Source: Stenotrophomonas maltophilia
GTDB taxonomy: Bacteria; Pseudomonadota; Gammaproteobacteria; Xanthomonadales; Xanthomonadaceae
NCBI RefSeq assembly: GCF_002799245.1
Contig: NZ_NEQV01000001.1
Coordinates: forward strand, 186,001 to 250,000
DNA: 64,000 nt
Reading direction: 5' to 3'
This document shows positions 8,184-16,159 of the stretch, piece by piece. Under the pieces are notes generated by a model, which worked only from the letters and a program-made list of their open reading frames with translations, ran no database searches and was not told the DNA's origin. Numbering within the stretch: the first letter of the stretch is position 1; the number at the start of each line of letters is the position of its first letter. A program made the position numbers and the translations under genes.

Positions 8184-9569
8184 TCACCGACGGTAGCGCC
8201 GTTCGATCAGGTTCAGCAGCGGCCCGGTCATCGCCGTGGTCACCAGCGCCATGATCACCAGCACCGCGAACAGGCGGTCGCCGAGCAGGCCCAGCTCGTA
8301 ACCCAGGTTGAGCACGATCAGCTCCATCAGGCCACGGGTATTCATCAGTGCGCCCAGCCGCCACGCCTCGCGCGTGGGCATGCCGGCACTGCGCGCGGCA
8401 CTGAAGGTGCCCAGCAGCTTGCCCGTCGTGGCCACCGCGATCACCACCACGCACAACACGATATCGCTGGCCTGCAGCGCATCGGCGCGCATGCGCAGCC
8501 CGGTCATGGCGAAGAACAACGGCAGCAGCAGGGTTACCGCGAACGGTTCGACGCGGGCCATCAGCAGGCCGCGCAGCTGCGCGTTGGACGATACCGCTAC
8601 GCCCGCAGCGAACGCACCGAACAGCGCATGGATGCCCAGCATCTCGGTGACCAGCGCACTGCCCAGCGACAGCAGCAGGATGCCGAGCAGCCAGCGTCCC
8701 TCACGGCCCGGCGCGATCTGCTGACGGGCGAACCACGGCTTCACCAGCACCAGCATCAGCGCCACGAACGCGACCACGCACAACAGGTTGAGGCTGGCCG
8801 GCAGCCACCCGCTGGCCTGCGCGGCGGCCACGACCAGCGCCAGCAGGCACCACGCGGTGGCATCGCCCAAGGCAGCGCAGGCGATCGCGGTCTGCCCCAG
8901 TGGGGTCTGTGTGATGCCGCGGTCGGCAAGGATGCGCAGCAACACGGGGAAGGCCGTGATGCTCATCGAGATGCCAACGAAAAGCGCGAATGCAGTGAAG
9001 TCCACGCCTTGCGGGCCGTGCTGCGGATACAGCCAGATTGCCAGGGCGACGCCAAGCAAGAATGGCACCGCGATGCCGGCATGGCTGACCGTGAAGGCGA
9101 AACGCCGGCGGCCACGCAGCGCCGCCAGGTCCAGCTCGGCACCGGCAACCAGCAGGAACATCAGCACGCCCAGCTGGCTGAGCATGCCCAGCGGGCCAAG
9201 CGAACTGGCCGGGAACAAGGCGCCATGCAGTTGCGGCAACAGGCTGCCGAGCACCAGCGGCCCCATCATCAGGCCGGCAGCCATCTCGCCGATCACTGCC
9301 GGTTGTCCAAGGCGCTTGAGCAGCGCACCTGCGCCCTTGGCCACCAGCAGCAGCACCAGCAGCTGCAGCAGGAACAGGCCCAGCGGTGACGCCAGATGCT
9401 GCACCCAACTGCCTTCGGCCGCGGCCGCGGCACGGGCAACCGCCTCGGGCGCCGCCGGCCCGGCATACCGCGCCAGCAGCACGCCGGCCAGCAACGGCAC
9501 CCCGGCCCAGGCCAGGTAGCGCCATCCCCACTTCATCGGTGGCGCCTGGCCCCCGGTCTGTACGTCCAT
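8184..9569 (-). CDS. Monovalent cation:proton antiporter, CPA2 family
   Basis: A 461-residue polytopic protein with about 12-13 hydrophobic segments of the Na+/H+ exchanger domain. Motifs include LGQPAVIGEMAAGLMMGPLVLG (about 95-116), VLMFLLVAGAELDL and SITAFPVLLRILADRG. ATAWC follows a conserved Asp in the ALGDATAW segment, where CPA2 proteins carry the ion-binding Asp. There is no C-terminal TrkA-N/RCK domain. The start at 9569 has GGGGAG five bases upstream. It stands alone on minus, its 3' end facing the acylase gene across a hairpin. Na+ versus K+ specificity cannot be told. Confidence 0.87.
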   Translation of the reverse strand: MDVQTGGQAPPMKWGWRYLAWAGVPLLAGVLLARYAGPAAPEAVARAAAAAEGSWVQHLASPLGLFLLQLLVLLLVAKGAGALLKRLGQPAVIGEMAAGLMMGPLVLGSLLPQLHGALFPASSLGPLGMLSQLGVLMFLLVAGAELDLAALRGRRRFAFTVSHAGIAVPFLLGVALAIWLYPQHGPQGVDFTAFALFVGISMSITAFPVLLRILADRGITQTPLGQTAIACAALGDATAWCLLALVVAAAQASGWLPASLNLLCVVAFVALMLVLVKPWFARQQIAPGREGRWLLGILLLSLGSALVTEMLGIHALFGAFAAGVAVSSNAQLRGLLMARVEPFAVTLLLPLFFAMTGLRMRADALQASDIVLCVVVIAVATTGKLLGTFSAARSAGMPTREAWRLGALMNTRGLMELIVLNLGYELGLLGDRLFAVLVIMALVTTAMTGPLLNLIERRYRR

Positions 9570-9599
9570 GAACACTCCCCAATCTGCGGGGCGATGATA

Positions 9600-9670
9600 C
9601 AAAAAAGGGGACGGAGGGGATTAAGTCGTTTGTGGCACATACGACTTAATCCCCTCCGTCCCCTTTTTTG
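9600..9670. terminator. Very long (71-bp) palindromic terminator downstream of asnB
   Basis: Arms 9600-9629 and 9641-9670 are perfect 30-bp complements starting CAAAAAAGGGGACGGAGGGG. The apical TTGTGGCACAT continues the pairing with a single mismatch. A6 and T6 runs flank the stem, so it reads as a terminator in both directions. It sits six bases after the asnB stop and just upstream of the antiporter gene. Confidence 0.8.
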
Positions 9671-9675
9671 GGCGC

Positions 9676-11367
9676 TTAGGCCAGGGCCTGCTCGTGCACG
9701 CCGGCGATCGCGCGACCTGACGGATCTGCAGCCATGGCGAAGCTGGCGTCCCAGGCAATGGCCGCCGGCGACGAACAGGCGATCGACTTGCCCCCTGGTA
9801 CGGTTTCGGCGGCTGCACGGCTCGGGAAGAACTGCTCGAACAGGTGGCGGTAGTAGTACGCCTCCTTGGTCTGCGGCGGGTTGTGCGGGAAGCGCTTGTC
9901 GGCCGCCGCCAGTACGCGGTCGCTCACCTGTGCTTCGGCATGCGCCTTCAGCCCATCGATCCAGCCGTAGCCAACGCCATCACTGAACTGCTCCTTCTGT
10001 CGCCACAGGATGCTGTCCGGCAGGTAGCCTTCGAACGCCTCGCGCAAGACCGCCTTTTCGATGCGGCGGCCGCCAAAGCCGGCGCCGACCATCTTGTGCG
10101 CGGCATCGAAGCGCATCGCTACATCGAGGAACTCACGGTCCAGGAACGGCACGCGCGGCTCCACGCCCCAGGCCATCATCGACTTGTTGGCGCGCAGGCA
10201 GTCGTAGTTGTGCAGGGCATCGAGCTTGCGTACCAGCTCGTCATGGAATTCACGCGCGTCCGGCGCCTTGTGGAAATACAGGTAGCCACCAAAGATCTCG
10301 TCGCTGCCCTCGCCGGAAAGCACCATCTTCACCCCCATTGCCTTGATCCGCCGCGCCAGCAGGAACATCGGCGTCGATGCACGGATGGTGGTGACGTCGT
10401 AGGTCTCGATGTGGCGGATCACTTCCGGCAGCGCATCGAGGCCTTCCTCGAAGGTGTACTCGAAGCCGTGATGCACGGTGCCCAGCGCTTCGGCGGCGAT
10501 GGCAGCAGCGGCCAGGTCGGGCGAGCCCTTCAAACCGATCGCGAACGAGTGCAGCCGCGGCCACCAGGCTTCGGTCTGCCCCCCGTCCTCGATGCGGCGA
10601 CGTGCATAGCGTGCGGCTACTGCCGCCACCAGCGACGAGTCCAGGCCTCCGGACAGCAGCACCCCATACGGCACGTCGCTCATCAGCTGGCGCTCCACCG
10701 CATGCTCGAACGCCTGGCGCAGCTCGGCCAGATCGGCCTGGCGCCCCTGCACGTCGGCATAGTCGCGCCACGGCTGCTGGTAGTAGCGCACCAGCTCACC
10801 ACTGGCACTGTCGAAGTAATGGCCCGGCGGGAACTGCGCGACGTCGGCACAGGTATCAGCCAGCGCCTTCATCTCCGAGGCCACGCGCAGGCGCCCCTGG
10901 GCATCGTGGCCCCAGTACAAGGGCACCACGCCGACCGGATCGCGCGCCACCAGCACGCGGCCGCTGTCGCGGTCCCACAGCGCGAACGCAAAGATGCCAT
11001 TGAGCTGTTCCAGCCACTGCGCCGGCGAAGCGCCCTGGCGGTGCAGCGCGTTGATCACCTCGCAGTCCGAGCCGGTCTGGAAGTCGTAGGGGGTGGTCAG
11101 CGCCGCCTTCAATGCCTGATGGTTGTAGATCTCGCCGTTCACCGCCAGCGCCAGCTGGCCATCGGCCGACAGCAGCGGCTGCGAACCACCGGCCGGGTCG
11201 ACGATGGCCAGCCGCTCGTGGACCAGCAGCGCACCTTCGTCGAGGTATACGCCGCTCCAGTCCGGACCACGATGGCGTTGGCGCTGCGACAGTTCCAGCG
11301 CATGGCGGCGCAGGGCCGGAAGATCGTCACCGGCCTGCAGGCCGAAGATTCCGAAGATCGAACACAT
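9676..11367 (-). CDS. asnB: Asparagine synthetase B (glutamine-hydrolysing)
   Basis: Converts Asp, Gln and ATP to Asn, Glu, AMP and PPi. It is 563 residues. Cys2 (MCSIFGIFG) is the class-II amidotransferase nucleophile, with RHRGPDWSG and VNGEIYNH in the glutaminase domain. The ATP-pyrophosphatase loop LLSGGLDSSLVAA is at about 238-250, and GEGSDEIFGGYLYF follows. The start at 11367 has AGGAG six bases upstream. An Asn-rich leader ORF and attenuator lie 80-240 bases upstream on the same strand, so expression should respond to Asn-tRNA charging. A 71-bp hairpin terminates it. Confidence 0.97.
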   Translation of the reverse strand: MCSIFGIFGLQAGDDLPALRRHALELSQRQRHRGPDWSGVYLDEGALLVHERLAIVDPAGGSQPLLSADGQLALAVNGEIYNHQALKAALTTPYDFQTGSDCEVINALHRQGASPAQWLEQLNGIFAFALWDRDSGRVLVARDPVGVVPLYWGHDAQGRLRVASEMKALADTCADVAQFPPGHYFDSASGELVRYYQQPWRDYADVQGRQADLAELRQAFEHAVERQLMSDVPYGVLLSGGLDSSLVAAVAARYARRRIEDGGQTEAWWPRLHSFAIGLKGSPDLAAAAIAAEALGTVHHGFEYTFEEGLDALPEVIRHIETYDVTTIRASTPMFLLARRIKAMGVKMVLSGEGSDEIFGGYLYFHKAPDAREFHDELVRKLDALHNYDCLRANKSMMAWGVEPRVPFLDREFLDVAMRFDAAHKMVGAGFGGRRIEKAVLREAFEGYLPDSILWRQKEQFSDGVGYGWIDGLKAHAEAQVSDRVLAAADKRFPHNPPQTKEAYYYRHLFEQFFPSRAAAETVPGGKSIACSSPAAIAWDASFAMAADPSGRAIAGVHEQALA

Positions 11368-11450
11368 GGGGAAGCTCCTGTTGGGGGATTTCACGGGTGG
11401 GAAGGTGTTCGACCGGCCATCCAGGCCCGGGTGGGGCTGCGCCCGGGCAC

Positions 11451-11481
11451 AAAAAAACCCGCATCGACCGATGCGGGTTTT
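11451..11481 (-). terminator. Attenuator (rho-independent terminator) in the asnB leader
   Basis: On the minus-strand RNA, CCCGCAUCG (11477-11469) pairs with CGAUGCGGG (11466-11458), followed by seven U (11457-11451). It lies before the asnB start and after the leader ORF, so it must be read through for asnB expression. An A/T run on the other side could also let it terminate plus-strand RNA, but no plus-strand gene ends there. Confidence 0.88.
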
Positions 11482-11536
11482 CTGGTGTCCGGGCGTGTGT
11501 TGCTGTCTATCTACCCAGGGCGCAGTCCCGCATCGG
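11468..11536 (-). promoter_or_regulatory. Alternative antiterminator pairing in the asnB leader
   Basis: The RNA segment CCGAUGCGGG (11536-11527, codons 25-28 of the leader ORF) is perfectly complementary to CCCGCAUCGG (11477-11468), the 5' arm of the terminator. With one G-U pair the helix extends to 12 bp. It is mutually exclusive with the terminator and longer than it. The leader copy has the same sequence as the terminator's 3' arm, as in classical attenuators. A small hairpin (11552-11558 with 11539-11545, one G-U) just upstream presents Asn codons 20-21 in its loop and may be a pause site. Confidence 0.8.
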
Positions 11537-11608
11537 CCGCGCACGATTATTCGCGCGCAGATTATTGCGGTTGTTGTTATTGACGGCGGTGGCCAGGCGG
11601 ATCGACAT
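11507..11608 (-). CDS. Asparagine-rich leader peptide controlling asnB
   Basis: A 33-codon ORF beginning MSIRLATAV and continuing NNNNRNNLRANN. Eight of the twelve codons 10-21 are Asn (five AAT, three AAC). It ends in TAG at 11507, followed 30 bases later by the attenuator stem. A GTAGGG element 8 bases before the ATG is a plausible ribosome binding site. The predicted role is regulatory: when tRNA-Asn is uncharged the ribosome stalls on the Asn run. Codons 25-28 are then left free to sequester the terminator arm, and asnB is transcribed. Translation and regulation are inferred; the codon run and the alternative structures are seen directly. Confidence 0.82.
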   Translation of the reverse strand: MSIRLATAVNNNNRNNLRANNRARPMRDCALGR

Positions 11609-11700
11609 GGCATCGACCCTACCCCGGTTTCCGGCACCGCGCAACCGTTGCGTTGGCAACCACTCCCCGGAGCGCATAATGGCCCGCCCCGAAACGTGTA

Positions 11701-12585
11701 ATGGAAATGCAACACCGCAATGGACGCAACGCGGCGCTGGCCGCCCTGCTCTGCCTGGGCCTGGCCGCCTGCCAGACCCTGCCCCCACCCTCGCCCCTGC
11801 CGCCGGCCCAGCAGCAAAGCCTGGAACAGCGCGGAAGCGACGGCAGCTTCGAGGGGGCCTTTGATACCGCGGAAACCTTCGAGCGCTTCAACGATCCACG
11901 CGCCATCACCTACTACGAGCGTGCCGCAGCGGTCACGCCCTGGACCTTCCACAACACCAGGGCGGAAGAAGCACTGGGCCGGATCTGGGTCTCCGGCACG
12001 CTGCGGTATGCCGACAGCCCCCACATCAACCCGGCACCGGTGCTGCGCGCGTCCTGGCGACGTGGCGAACGCGCCTACCTGGCGGCGGCCTACCACGGCA
12101 ATCCCTATGCGTTCTACGAACTCGCCAAGGCCTATCGCCAGCGTGGCGACGCACAACAGGCGCTGCGCTGGGACCTGCGCGAAATGATCTACAAGCGCTA
12201 CCCGAGTTCATCATCGCGACTGCCGGATGCGGTGGCCGCACAGGGTGGCACCGTGCATCCGCTGGTTGCGCAGATCCAGCGTCGCGCCGAGCGCGGCGAT
12301 GCCGAAGCGCAGGTGGACCTGGGCGCGCTGCTGGAGAAGGGCGTGGGATTGCCGCGTGATCCGGCGCGTGCGCTGCAGCTGTACCAGCGCGCCGGGGAGA
12401 ACGGAAATGTGTTCGGCCAGTACTTCGCCGGACTGCTGCTGGGCCGCAGTGCGCCGGGCGTGGAGAAGGACACCGACGCAGCCGCACGCTGGTTCGCGCG
12501 GGCCGACGCGCAGCACTTCTACATGGCGGCGCCGAGCTACTGGGAAAAAGCGATCAAGCCGCCGTTCTTCATTTTTTCGGAATAG
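11701..12585 (+). CDS. Sel1-repeat-containing lipoprotein
   Basis: A 294-residue secreted protein with a lipoprotein signal ending LGLAAC (Cys about residue 24) and a Pro-rich linker. The C-terminal half has Sel1-like/TPR-like helices: AERGDAEAQVDLGALLEKGVGLPRDPARALQLYQRAGENGNVFGQYFAGLLL, then a second repeat, spanning about 200-275. Such proteins usually mediate protein contacts in the envelope. It is transcribed divergently from the asnB leader and convergently toward dapE. The start is either ATG 11701 or ATG 11707; neither has a strong ribosome site. Confidence 0.78.
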   Translation: MEMQHRNGRNAALAALLCLGLAACQTLPPPSPLPPAQQQSLEQRGSDGSFEGAFDTAETFERFNDPRAITYYERAAAVTPWTFHNTRAEEALGRIWVSGTLRYADSPHINPAPVLRASWRRGERAYLAAAYHGNPYAFYELAKAYRQRGDAQQALRWDLREMIYKRYPSSSSRLPDAVAAQGGTVHPLVAQIQRRAERGDAEAQVDLGALLEKGVGLPRDPARALQLYQRAGENGNVFGQYFAGLLLGRSAPGVEKDTDAAARWFARADAQHFYMAAPSYWEKAIKPPFFIFSE

Positions 12586-12640
12586 TGCCGCCGGGCCATG
12601 CCTGGCGGGATGGGTGCCGGCCAACGGTCGGCACCCACCT
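12586..12640. repeat. SMAG-like palindromes between lipoprotein gene and dapE
   Basis: Two adjacent hairpins: GCCGCCGGGC…GCCTGGCGG, and GGGTGCCGGCC…GGTCGGCACCC at about 12611-12637. They lie between convergent genes and start immediately after the lipoprotein stop codon. Confidence 0.65.
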
Positions 12641-12671
12641 CAGCAGGATCGAGGCTTCCCCACCGCCGGGT

Positions 12672-13799
12672 TCACACCAGCAGCCGTTCCACCAGCCGCT
12701 GGTACAGCCCCGGCAACGCCTCCAGATCGTCCACGCGCACGTTCTCGTCCACCTGGTGGATGCTCGCGTTGACCGGCCCCACTTCAATGCACTGCGCGCC
12801 CAATGGCGCGATGAAGCGGGCATCGGACGTGCCGCCACCGGTGCTTTCCTCCGGCGCACGGCCGATGTGCTCGGCCAGCACCGCACGCGCGGTGGCGCGC
12901 AGCGTGCCCTCCGGGGTGTAGAACGGTTCGCCGCTGCGATGCCACTTCAGCGTGTACTGCAGGCCATGCCGGTCCAGCAGCGCGGTGATGTCCGCTTCCA
13001 GCTTCGGCGCATCCCAGTGCGGGTTGTAGCGGATGTTGAAATCCACTTCGAGCTCGCCGGGAATCACGTTGTTGGCACCGGTACCGGCATGGATGTTGGA
13101 GATCTGCAGGCTGGTCGGCGGGAAACTCTCGTAGCCGTCATCCCAGCGCCGTGCACTCAGCTCGGCCAGGGCCGGCGCCGCCTGGTGGATCGGGTTGCGT
13201 GCCTTCTCCGGATACGCCACATGGCCCTGCACGCCCTGCACCCGCAGCTTGGCCGACAGGCTGCCACGACGGCCTACGCGCAGCAGGTCACCCAGCGTCG
13301 CGGTCGACGACGGCTCGCCGGTGATGCACCAGTCGATGCGTTGGCCGCGTTCGGCGAACAGGCGTGCGACGTGGCGCACGCCATCGATGGCATCGCCCTC
13401 CTCGTCGCTGGTGAGCAGCACCGCCAGCGTGCCGGGGTGATCGGGATGTGCGGCGACGAACTGCTCGGCAGCCACCACGAACGCCGCCACGCTGCCCTTC
13501 ATGTCGGCGGTGCCACGGCCATACAGCACGCCGTCACGGATCTGCGGCATGAACGGGTCGCTGGCCCAGGCCTCGCGCGGACCGGTCGGCACCACGTCGG
13601 TATGGCCCAGCAGCACCAGTACCGGCGCGCCCTGGCCATGGGTCGCCCACAGGTTGTCGACCTCGCCCAGCCGCAGGTGGTCGCACTGGAACCCGGCCTG
13701 CTTCAGGCGTGCTGCCAGCAGTGCCTGGCAACCGGCATCCTCCGGCGTTACCGAGGGCCGTGCGATCAGCTCGCAGGTCAGGTCGAGGACCGCGCTCAT
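12672..13799 (-). CDS. dapE: Succinyl-diaminopimelate desuccinylase
   Basis: Hydrolyses N-succinyl-LL-diaminopimelate in lysine and peptidoglycan precursor synthesis. It is a 375-residue M20 metallopeptidase. Zinc-site motifs are [11 protein letters not shown] (His about 67), [10 protein letters not shown] (Asp about 100), LTSDEEGDA (catalytic and metal Glu about 133-135) and the C-terminal His in [14 protein letters not shown]. It overlaps the upstream ArsC-like gene by 4 bp (ATGA). It is the last gene of the minus-strand map-glnD-dapD group. Confidence 0.96.
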   Translation of the reverse strand: MSAVLDLTCELIARPSVTPEDAGCQALLAARLKQAGFQCDHLRLGEVDNLWATHGQGAPVLVLLGHTDVVPTGPREAWASDPFMPQIRDGVLYGRGTADMKGSVAAFVVAAEQFVAAHPDHPGTLAVLLTSDEEGDAIDGVRHVARLFAERGQRIDWCITGEPSSTATLGDLLRVGRRGSLSAKLRVQGVQGHVAYPEKARNPIHQAAPALAELSARRWDDGYESFPPTSLQISNIHAGTGANNVIPGELEVDFNIRYNPHWDAPKLEADITALLDRHGLQYTLKWHRSGEPFYTPEGTLRATARAVLAEHIGRAPEESTGGGTSDARFIAPLGAQCIEVGPVNASIHQVDENVRVDDLEALPGLYQRLVERLLV

Positions 13800-14161
13800 G
13801 CGTCACCCACCCCGAAGCGGGCCTTGAAGCCGTTGTCACTGAACCCCTGGCTGGCCGTGCCATCGGCGGTGACCACCAGCGGGCGCTTGATCAGCTGCGG
13901 GTACTCGCGCAGCAGCAGCTTCCATTCGGCCTCGGAGTCCGCGGCCTTGCGGTTGTCCGGCAGCTGCCGCCAGGTGGTGGAGGACTTGTTCACCATCGCG
14001 GCCAGGCCGCCCAGCTGCGCTGCCCACGCCAGCAGCATCTCCGGGCTGGGTTTGTTGTCGCGGTAGTCGACGAAGGTGTACGGCACGCCGAAGCGGTCCA
14101 GCCACTTGGTCGCCTTCTTGCAGGTATCGCAGTTCTTCAAACCGTAGACAGTGGTGCTCAT
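13796..14161 (-). CDS. ArsC/Spx-like thioredoxin-fold protein (YffB family)
   Basis: A 121-residue small protein with the fold signature [19 protein letters not shown], giving a Cys-x-x-Cys near residues 11-14, then [11 protein letters not shown] and LIKRPLVV. In many proteobacteria this family (annotated YffB or ArsC-like) sits directly before dapE, as here with a 4-bp overlap. A true arsenate reductase role is doubtful because the neighbourhood is lysine biosynthesis. The molecular function is unknown. An ATG at 14167 would add two residues. Confidence 0.88.
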   Translation of the reverse strand: MSTTVYGLKNCDTCKKATKWLDRFGVPYTFVDYRDNKPSPEMLLAWAAQLGGLAAMVNKSSTTWRQLPDNRKAADSEAEWKLLLREYPQLIKRPLVVTADGTASQGFSDNGFKARFGVGDA

Positions 14162-14198
14162 GGCCATCTGTGATGCTGGAAAACAGAGGCCCAGAATC

Positions 14199-15065
14199 TC
14201 ACAACAGGCGCTCGGACACGACCCGGAACGGCACCCTTGGCAGGCGGAAGGCCAGCCCCTCGTGCAACGCCACGCCCATTGCCAGCAGGCGCGGGCAATG
14301 CAGTTCGCCGAGCAGGCGCAGGGGCTGCAGGCTGTCGACCGCGACCGGTAGTGCGATGCGCGTGCTGGCCCAGTGCCGGTCACAGGTGCGGGCAATGGCC
14401 TCGTCCTGGCAGGTCAGGAAGCGCAGCAGGGCCTGATGGCCGCCGAAGGCCGCCGACCACCCGGCATCGTCCCAGCCCGCAGCGGCCTGCCACTGCAGGT
14501 GCAGCGCAGGAGCACTCCCCTGCCCGCCTTCGATCAGGGTGTACCCGTCGCCGTCGGCACCCACCACGTGCTCGAAGCGCGCCGACAGGTGGGGTTGCAT
14601 GGCATCGCTGAAAGCGCGCGCGCCGGCGACGAAGGCCAGCTGGTCCATCACGTTGCGATCGAACAGCACCACCGGCGTCCCGTCCGGATCATCGTCTCGG
14701 CGCAGGTACCAGCGCCAGTTGCTCTGCCTTGGGGATGGCATCAGGGAACGCAGCGGCCCCGCCAGCGCCGGCCCGAAGTGGCCGTGTCGGTAGCTGAGGA
14801 TGGTGTATGGCGTGCGTCCGGCATGAACCACGTAGTGGTGGCCCGCTGGCGCCGGCGGCGCATGGCGCACGTCAACCCACCAGCTCACGTACACCACGTC
14901 GCGCACATCGCTGACCAGCGCCGGCATCGGCCAGCGTTGCGACAACGCCCGGCGCAGCCGGGTCCAGTGCGGGGCGTGCAGCAGGCGCGGCAGCATCCGC
15001 CCGAACAGGGTATCGGACGGATGCCGGTAGATCGCGGACCGCGCCAGATCCTCCGGCGCAGTCAT
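14199..15065 (-). CDS. Conserved hypothetical protein in the dap operon (possibly DUF2071-like)
   Basis: A 288-residue soluble protein without signal peptide or membrane segments. Segments such as DVVYVSWWVDVRHAPP, RTPYTILSYRHGHFGPAL and SPRQSNWRWYLRR faintly recall the DUF2071/acetoacetate-decarboxylase-like fold, but I cannot claim family membership. It is placed between the ArsC-like gene and dapD, 2 bases after dapD, suggesting cotranscription. Nothing indicates a role in lysine synthesis beyond position. Confidence 0.7.
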   Translation of the reverse strand: MTAPEDLARSAIYRHPSDTLFGRMLPRLLHAPHWTRLRRALSQRWPMPALVSDVRDVVYVSWWVDVRHAPPAPAGHHYVVHAGRTPYTILSYRHGHFGPALAGPLRSLMPSPRQSNWRWYLRRDDDPDGTPVVLFDRNVMDQLAFVAGARAFSDAMQPHLSARFEHVVGADGDGYTLIEGGQGSAPALHLQWQAAAGWDDAGWSAAFGGHQALLRFLTCQDEAIARTCDRHWASTRIALPVAVDSLQPLRLLGELHCPRLLAMGVALHEGLAFRLPRVPFRVVSERLL

Positions 15066-15067
15066 CT

Positions 15068-16159
15068 TCAGTCAGCCAGGCCGCGCAACAGGTCGTTGAC
15101 GCTGGTCTTGCTGCGGGTGCGGGCATCGACCTGCTTGACGATCACCGCGCAGTACAGCGAATGGGTACCGTCCTTGCTCGGCAGCGAGCCGGACACCACC
15201 ACGCTGTAGGGCGGGATGTAGCCGTAGGTGATCTCGCCGGTGGCACGGTTGTAGATGCGGGTGCTCTGGCTGAGGAACACGCCCATGCCGATCACGCTGT
15301 GGTGGCCCACCACCACGCCCTCCACCACTTCCGAACGGGCACCGATGAAGCAGTGGTCCTCGATGATGGTTGGGCTGGCCTGCAGCGGCTCCAGCACGCC
15401 GCCGATGCCGGCACCACCGGACAGGTGGCAGTGCTGGCCGATCTGCGCGCAGGAACCAACGGTGGCCCAGGTGTCGACCATGGTGCCTTCGCCGACATAG
15501 GCGCCGATGTTGGTGAAGCTCGGCATCAGCACCACGTCCTTGCCGAAGTAGGTACCACGGCGGGCGATCGCGCCCGGCACCACGCGCACGCCGCCACGGC
15601 GGAACTTCGCTTCGTCATAGCCGGCGAAGCGCGATTCGACCTTGTCCCAGAACGGCGCCGGGCGTGCATCGACCACCGCCATGTCGTTGACGCGGAAATA
15701 CAGCAGCACGGCCTTCTTCAGCCACTCGTTGACCTTCCAGCCACCCTGGCCATCCGGCTCGGCGACGCGGAACTCACCGCTCTCCAGGCCGTCGATCACG
15801 CGGTTGACCAGCGGCTTGGTCGAGCCTTCCAGTTCGTGCAGGGTCAAGGTGGCACGGCGCTCGAAGGCGCTCTCGATGCCGAACTTCAGTTCTTCCACGC
15901 CCGGTGCCGACGGCTTGCGCAGCGACTTGCGGGCGATGGTTTCGGCGCGGACGGCCTCGGCACTCTTGGCCGGCGCCTTCTTCACCGCAGCCGTTTTCTT
16001 CGCCGGGGTCTTCACCGCAGTGGCCTTCTTCGGCGCAGCGGCCTTCTTCGCGGCCGGTGCAGCGGCAGCCGGTTTCCGGGCCGCTGCGCCCTTCGGGGTC
16101 GCGGCGGTCGGACCAGCCTTCGGCTGTTGTTGAACTTTCTTGGCGGGCTTGGTGGCCAT
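15068..16159 (-). CDS. dapD: Tetrahydrodipicolinate N-succinyltransferase with histone-H1-like N-terminal tail
   Basis: Succinyl-CoA-dependent enzyme of the lysine/DAP pathway, 363 residues against about 274 in E. coli DapD. The enzyme starts near residue 86 ([17 protein letters not shown]) and shows the left-handed beta-helix hexapeptides ([28 protein letters not shown]) and GGVLEPLQA. Residues 1-85 form a basic tail made almost only of Lys, Ala, Pro, Thr and Val, with repeated PAKKAA-type units as in histone H1 C-terminal domains. Its start codon overlaps the glnD stop by one base (TGATG), which supports translation from the tail start. Confidence 0.94.
   Translation of the reverse strand: MATKPAKKVQQQPKAGPTAATPKGAAARKPAAAAPAAKKAAAPKKATAVKTPAKKTAAVKKAPAKSAEAVRAETIARKSLRKPSAPGVEELKFGIESAFERRATLTLHELEGSTKPLVNRVIDGLESGEFRVAEPDGQGGWKVNEWLKKAVLLYFRVNDMAVVDARPAPFWDKVESRFAGYDEAKFRRGGVRVVPGAIARRGTYFGKDVVLMPSFTNIGAYVGEGTMVDTWATVGSCAQIGQHCHLSGGAGIGGVLEPLQASPTIIEDHCFIGARSEVVEGVVVGHHSVIGMGVFLSQSTRIYNRATGEITYGYIPPYSVVVSGSLPSKDGTHSLYCAVIVKQVDARTRSKTSVNDLLRGLAD

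Noticed and set aside
11451-11481. Simple terminator of a plus-strand transcript
   Set aside because: No plus-strand gene ends there. The U7 tract on the minus strand, the leader ORF and the competing stem explain it better as the asnB attenuator.
11368-12156. N-terminal extension of AsnB to an upstream start
   Set aside because: AsnB needs Cys2 at the N-terminus as nucleophile, and the upstream frame runs through the attenuator and antisense to the lipoprotein gene.
13796-14161. Arsenate reductase
   Set aside because: It is of the ArsC/Spx-like YffB group located with dap genes; no arsenic resistance genes are present.
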